The notes beneath the pieces were generated by a model. That model had not been told where the DNA came from. It ran no database searches and was given only the letters and a program-made list of their open reading frames with translations. DNA of 64,000 bases. Source: Brettanomyces bruxellensis (taxonomy: Eukaryota; Ascomycota; Pichiomycetes; Pichiales; Pichiaceae). Shown here one piece after another: positions 59,800 through 64,000 of this stretch; position 1 is the stretch's first letter, and every line of letters begins with the position of its first letter. The DNA lies in assembly GCF_011074885.1 (NCBI RefSeq), contig NC_054686.1, positions 620,001 through 684,000 on the forward strand, read 5' to 3'. Both the position numbers and the translations under genes were made by a program.

Positions 59800-61713
59800 T
59801 TAAGCAACAGGTCTGCATTCAATTTTGGTACAAAATCCACGTGTAGTCAAAAATGTTACTTCCTCTTCGGAAAGATATATCCCATTCACCTTAAGGATAG
59901 CAAGTTTAAGCCACGAGTATCTGTTAAATAAGAAAGTTAGTGCGCGTGATGTTAAATTATTATAGGAAAGGTCAAGTTCTTTAAGATTTTGTGGTTGTCC
60001 TTGGTCTATTATCTCTTTAGATAATGTACTGATTGAATGGTCGTCTAAATTGCAACACTGAACTAATGATAACGATACCAAGTTTGGGCAGCAGGCAACA
60101 AAGTTGTGATACGGAAGAATTGAAAAGGTTGTCAATAGTCGATTGCTTAAAGGTCCATATCCAAATGCTAACTGTCCATTTGATACAAGGGAAACTTTCT
60201 CCAATAAGCCGTGGGTGGACTCCAAAAGTTTTGTAAGTCCCACAGCTGTAATATATGTTTTCTCAAGTTCTAATACCCTTAGATTTTCAAAAATGGAAAG
60301 ATCCATGTTTTGCATAGTTTCAGGTACTATATGCTCGAGGTCATTCTGTATAAAGGAAAAACTTTCCAATTTACAACCAATATCTTCTAAGACCATTGTA
60401 ATTGAAGAAACTGTCAATCGAGGTATCCTTCGTAATTTTAATACCTTCAAATCCGGATTAAATGCTTTTACAAGATCGGAATTAGTAACAACACAATCAG
60501 TGAGATCAATGCTCACCAATGATGGCATATCAACATATTGGAAAATCTGCCTCATAATCCCTGAATTATCCTGCCGTTGGGCTCGTGCGGGATAAATCAT
60601 ATTTAAATATAGTCTCTTCAAGTTTGGCAATACCATCTTCATGTTATCATTCTCAGATGAATTGGAGAAGCGAGTTCCACTTAAATTAAGCATTAAAACT
60701 TTACAGTTCAATAAGTAAGATAAGAAATAGCTTATTCCCCGTTGATCCTCAACTAGAGGCATTTGAAGCGCAAAAAAATCCAACAATCCAAACAGTTTTC
60801 TCATGTCATCATTAGAATCCAATAATTTTAAAAGTTTTAGATTATCTATCACTCGAAGACTTAGGGAAAGATGAGAGATTCTAATTGAGGCTTCCGAGAG
60901 TTGGGAGAACACAGATAACTCATCATTCCTAACGGGGATAATCTCTAATTTATCTATGAATCTATGTGAACACGAATTCTCAAAGACCGCATTGCAGAAT
61001 TGCATGAATTTGGCAAATCGCTTTCGGCTGATAGGCTTCACCAACTTTGGAAATTTTAATGCCTGTGGTAAAGAAGTGAAAGTCTGATTCCATGCATGTG
61101 AAACAGTTAAAACAGAGAGTATGTCCTTTTGATCCAAGTAATGCATCACCTCAGATATCACCTCAAGAGGAAATATGGACACAAAGTCTGTTTTCGATTC
61201 TATGCGCTTTAAATGTTCCTTCCCTTCAAAATTTGCAATGATAATGAAATTCAACTTTTCGGCCAACCTAGATCTTTCCTCCAATAGTTGACCAAACAAT
61301 TTTTTATTCACCCTCAGCTGTTTCCCATACTTTTGCATTCCCATTTGAATCCTTTTGGCGGCATAATGAAGTGTTGTAAGTGCAGCTTTCTGATTTCCTG
61401 TGAGGCATAATATTTTGGCCTTTCTTAAGTACCCTTTGGTTCCATACTTGTCTACGGATATTAAGAAGTTTGAATCATCCAATGCCCTGTCAAATAGTTC
61501 AAGCTTCTGAAAGCAAGCAGAGCGGCAATCCACCAACGTTTTGTATTTGTTAGAGTAGTGCTTATGTGTTTTGTATGTACCTTCTTTTTTGTTTCTTGTA
61601 TCGCCTATAGAAATACCTCTCGCGTAAATCTTAAGGGCTTTGGAGAAATTGCCATGACGAAACTCACGCGACCCCAGATCCAGTGCTTTACCATATATTT
61701 GCTCAACTTCCAT
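59800..61713 (-). CDS. DIA2: F-box/TPR/LRR protein Dia2 (SCF substrate receptor)
   Basis: This 637-residue protein has TPR-like helices in the first 170 residues (ALDLGSREFRHGNFSKALKIYARGI), an F-box at about 178-225 (FPLEVISEVMHYLDQKDILSVLTVSHAW) and then leucine-rich repeats to the end (NLKRLYLNMI, LVSLSLVQCCNLDDHSI, LKELDLSYNNL). TPR-F-box-LRR is the order of Dia2 and S. pombe Pof3, SCF receptors that ubiquitinate the CMG helicase at replication termination. S. cerevisiae Dia2 has 732 residues. The family call is firm and ortholog naming is likely. Confidence 0.85.
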   Translation of the reverse strand: MEVEQIYGKALDLGSREFRHGNFSKALKIYARGISIGDTRNKKEGTYKTHKHYSNKYKTLVDCRSACFQKLELFDRALDDSNFLISVDKYGTKGYLRKAKILCLTGNQKAALTTLHYAAKRIQMGMQKYGKQLRVNKKLFGQLLEERSRLAEKLNFIIIANFEGKEHLKRIESKTDFVSIFPLEVISEVMHYLDQKDILSVLTVSHAWNQTFTSLPQALKFPKLVKPISRKRFAKFMQFCNAVFENSCSHRFIDKLEIIPVRNDELSVFSQLSEASIRISHLSLSLRVIDNLKLLKLLDSNDDMRKLFGLLDFFALQMPLVEDQRGISYFLSYLLNCKVLMLNLSGTRFSNSSENDNMKMVLPNLKRLYLNMIYPARAQRQDNSGIMRQIFQYVDMPSLVSIDLTDCVVTNSDLVKAFNPDLKVLKLRRIPRLTVSSITMVLEDIGCKLESFSFIQNDLEHIVPETMQNMDLSIFENLRVLELEKTYITAVGLTKLLESTHGLLEKVSLVSNGQLAFGYGPLSNRLLTTFSILPYHNFVACCPNLVSLSLVQCCNLDDHSISTLSKEIIDQGQPQNLKELDLSYNNLTSRALTFLFNRYSWLKLAILKVNGIYLSEEEVTFLTTRGFCTKIECRPVA

Positions 61714-62031
61714 TTGATGAATTTTATTGGATGAGTGTCTGCAATATATGAGGGTACCTACTAAAATACATGAATACGTAAGTTTAAGTGTAGTGATATG
61801 TAGCCAAATGAAAACATCCTAAAATCGCATCCTTACATTGCATATAGTATTTTTTCCGGCCGCCAAATGTTTTCTTATCGAGCCAGACTAAGAAGGACAA
61901 AAATGCATCCAAAATAATGTCAATATCTTATCGGCTACATGTTGGAACAGAAATAAATGCTTTGATTTTATACTTTGTCTTCTAAACGCATTGCCGGTTT
62001 TAATGGAATTTGAACGAGAAGCAAACTTATA
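61714..62031. promoter_or_regulatory. Divergent DIA2/FAD oxidoreductase promoter
   Basis: 318 bases. A CGGCCGCC motif (61858-61865) stands out in AT-rich sequence. No further feature is seen. Confidence 0.3.
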
Positions 62032-63426
62032 ATGACTCCAAATTATTTTCCTGTTCCTAAACCATCCAAATCATACTGGATCGAGAATGCCGATTCAAGG
62101 TTGCAACATTACCGAGATAAGCGGGGCATACCAGATAAAGCCGATACTGTCATTATTGGTTCAGGATTTACAGGTACCGCTGTCGCTGCCGGCCTTCTTT
62201 TGGAAAGGAGATTTAAGGGAAATGTAGTGATGCTTGAAGCACGTGATGTTTGTTCTGGAGCAACCGGAAGAAACGGTGGTCATCTTAGGGCATATTACTA
62301 TGAAAATCATTCGACTTATGTTGAACGATATGGGGAAAAGATTGCTGCAGACATCGCTATTTTCGAAGAGAATTGCATCAAAAGTCTTGAGGATATTTTG
62401 TCAAAGTACAAGATTGATTGTCTTTTGGACAAAAGACTGAACTGTGATACGTTTCAAACAGAGTCTGTTTCCAAGAGGATGATGCACGATTATTATTCTT
62501 TTATGAGTAACAAATACGTGCCAAAGAAAATGAAGCAGAAGGTTCATATATACTTTGGGCAGCAGGCAGAAAATACGTCGAGCCATAAAAGTACAAATTG
62601 TTGTGTTTTCTGCCCTACTGCTTCAGTGTGGCCTTATAAGCTTGCTTGTTCATTGTTGGAGCACTGTGTAGATAAAGGGCTTAATTTGCAAACAAACACA
62701 GCTGTTACCGATGTTCAGTACCTTCGGGATGTTGAAAAATGGTTTCTCGAGACTCCAAGAGGGAATATTATTGCCAACAAAGTGGTAATTGCAACCAATG
62801 CGTATACTGCTGCTATTCTACCCGAATTTAAAGGTGTGATAGTTCCAGTCAAAGGATGCGTTTCACATTTAAAACCCGCTGATCATTCTATTAAGAAGCT
62901 TCCTTACAACTATTACCACGCTTATCCAATGGAAGGTGACTACGTGACTGCAAGATCCGACGGTTCCATAATTATAGGCGGAGGAGGGAAGACGTATCTA
63001 AAGTATCCAGAAAGTTCCGAAATGATAAACACGGTAGATGATTCTGTTGTTCCAAGGAAGGTGGCTAGTTATTTTAACGGCTATGCGAACCGGAACTATA
63101 TTCTCTACAAGAACAAGAAATATGTTAATGATTATACTTGGACTGGATGCATGGGTTACACAAATGATGGGCTACCTTTTGTTGGTGATCTAACTAATTT
63201 TGGACGGCCAAACATGTACATATCTGCTGGGTATACTGGGCATGGAATGCCTAGAATTTGGACATGTGGCGCGTATCTTGCAGATCTTATCGCCAATTCA
63301 TTTCGTAAAACGCATATTCCAGAAGTTTACAAGATTACACCTGAACGAATGACCAGGTCACACTTTGGGTATTTTGACGATCTTGTCCGAATTGATCCCA
63401 GAAATATGATTCTCGCAAAATTTTAG
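62032..63426 (+). CDS. FAD-dependent oxidoreductase, DAO family (substrate unknown)
   Basis: This 464-residue protein has a Rossmann FAD-binding start (TVIIGSGFTGTAVAAGLLLE at about 40-59), the DAO-type SGATGRNGGHLRAYYY that contacts FAD, KVVIATNAYTAAILPEFKG and a C-terminal CMGYTNDGLPFVGDL followed by AGYTGHGMPRIW. These features place it in the glycine/D-amino-acid oxidase superfamily, in the fungal gamma-glutamylputrescine-oxidase-like branch. The C-terminus is AKF, not a standard peroxisomal signal. The substrate cannot be inferred. It is a different gene from the AKL-ending oxidase at 9.7-11 kb. Confidence 0.8.
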   Translation: MTPNYFPVPKPSKSYWIENADSRLQHYRDKRGIPDKADTVIIGSGFTGTAVAAGLLLERRFKGNVVMLEARDVCSGATGRNGGHLRAYYYENHSTYVERYGEKIAADIAIFEENCIKSLEDILSKYKIDCLLDKRLNCDTFQTESVSKRMMHDYYSFMSNKYVPKKMKQKVHIYFGQQAENTSSHKSTNCCVFCPTASVWPYKLACSLLEHCVDKGLNLQTNTAVTDVQYLRDVEKWFLETPRGNIIANKVVIATNAYTAAILPEFKGVIVPVKGCVSHLKPADHSIKKLPYNYYHAYPMEGDYVTARSDGSIIIGGGGKTYLKYPESSEMINTVDDSVVPRKVASYFNGYANRNYILYKNKKYVNDYTWTGCMGYTNDGLPFVGDLTNFGRPNMYISAGYTGHGMPRIWTCGAYLADLIANSFRKTHIPEVYKITPERMTRSHFGYFDDLVRIDPRNMILAKF

Positions 63427-63476
63427 ACAAATACTAATATATTTATTTATAGCGAAAAAAAAAACAAGACTTTTCT

Positions 63477-64000
63477 TTAAGCTTCAATGACACCTTTGGA
63501 GGCAACTTTACCACTTCTTGCAGCCAACTGAATCTTTCCCTCCTTTCTGATGTTGACCACAACTTCAACCTTTGCACCTTTACCAGCGCCTCTAAGTGCA
63601 AGTTGGGCCAAAAGCTTTGATGGTTTGTAAACAACCTCTCTAATGATATCTGGCTCATCCTCAGAATCATCATCCTCTTCATCTTCATCCTCAGATTCTT
63701 CTTCCGGCTCCTCAACTGTCTCCTTTATGGTTCTCTCACCCTCGTAGAGTTCAATAAACACATCATCTGCAGATGCCTCCAAAGAGATAACTCTCTTGAT
63801 TGGATACACCGTGTTGCGAGGCAGAACAGTGATGAATTCACCATCAGCACCCTTAAGCCCTATTGGCTTGCTCAATTGCTTGGTCTCAACAACATCCGCA
63901 CTCAATGATTGCTTAATAACGTCGTCATCGAAGGTGGATATTAGATAAGCCTGCAATGCAGCACCCCTACTGTTCAACTCGTTTGGATTAGGAAGCTTTG
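63477..64000 (-). CDS. SSZ1: Ribosome-associated Hsp70 Ssz1 (partial, C-terminal end only)
   Basis: The frame enters from the right window edge and ends at 63477, about 174 residues. It reads KLPNPNELNSRGAALQAYLI, the end of an Hsp70 ATPase domain, then GLKGADGEFITVLPRNTVYPIKR, an acidic stretch (DEDEEDDDSEDEPDIIREVVY) and a short C-terminal domain. This matches Ssz1, which has a reduced substrate domain and an acidic segment ending DDEPEVVREKLY in S. cerevisiae. Ssz1 pairs with zuotin as the ribosome-associated complex that works with Ssb. The N-terminal two thirds lie outside the window. Confidence 0.88.
   Translation of the reverse strand, partial: KLPNPNELNSRGAALQAYLISTFDDDVIKQSLSADVVETKQLSKPIGLKGADGEFITVLPRNTVYPIKRVISLEASADDVFIELYEGERTIKETVEEPEEESEDEDEEDDDSEDEPDIIREVVYKPSKLLAQLALRGAGKGAKVEVVVNIRKEGKIQLAARSGKVASKGVIEA

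Overview
This 64 kb window looks like a nuclear chromosome segment of a budding yeast (Saccharomycotina). Genes are closely packed on both strands and almost all are single-exon. Long poly(dA:dT) tracts lie in the promoters, and nearly every protein has a recognisable yeast counterpart. The one convincing intron (in DFM1) has a GTAAGT donor and a TGCTAAC branch site. The window keeps genes that, as far as I know, Saccharomyces cerevisiae lacks (a tri-snRNP 27K protein, a GH125 mannosidase, a fructosyl-amino-acid-type oxidase) and carries a compact Rac-type RHO5. I infer a yeast outside the Saccharomycetaceae, possibly Pichiaceae, but the species cannot be fixed from sequence alone. CTG codons fall in hydrophobic positions, so the standard genetic code fits.

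Layout. 1-9.7 kb: PBR1 (partial), IPI3, a DHA2-type MFS transporter, a 27K tri-snRNP protein, NOP6 and RHO5/Rac. 9.7-18.8 kb: a peroxisomal FAD amine oxidase, LOT5, SPE1, ASH1 and MTR2. 19-27.5 kb: two tandem four-pass membrane proteins (the second probably SMA2), ORC1, TEM1 and RPS1. 28-41 kb: MUP1, IMP dehydrogenase, TUS1, TAF12, TDA5 and SPC2. 41-51 kb: GH125 mannosidase, DFM1 (with intron), GCG1, a PQ-loop protein and an unrecognised probable mitochondrial protein. 51-64 kb: RAD4 (with an apparent 5' reading-frame break), SPT2, SSS1, RRP1, SLU7, DIA2, a second FAD oxidoreductase and the C-terminal end of SSZ1.

The window is a patchwork of gene neighbourhoods that, from memory, are also adjacent in S. 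cerevisiae: IPI3/PBR1/RHO5 (YNL182C-180C), LOT5/SPE1/ASH1/MTR2 (YKL183W-186C), SMA2/ORC1/TEM1/RPS1B (YML066C-063W), IMD4/SPC2 (YML056C-055W), TUS1/TDA5 (YLR425W-426W), SPT2/RAD4/GCG1 (YER161C-163C) and SSS1/RRP1/SLU7/YDR090C. This synteny supports several calls that homology alone would leave weak (LOT5, TDA5, TUS1, SMA2, PBR1).

Functionally this is ordinary core eukaryotic content: ribosome biogenesis (IPI3, NOP6, RRP1, RPS1), splicing (27K, SLU7), replication and repair (ORC1, DIA2, RAD4), transcription and chromatin (TAF12, SPT2, ASH1), ER translocation and quality control (SSS1, SPC2, DFM1), and Rho/Tem1 signalling (RHO5, TUS1, TEM1). I found no mobile element, CRISPR array, rRNA or convincing tRNA, and no sign of a new multi-gene system. 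The points most worth checking are the RAD4 frame break, the changed catalytic position of TEM1, the retained 27K gene, the tandem claudin-like pair and the fast-evolving 973-residue orphan.
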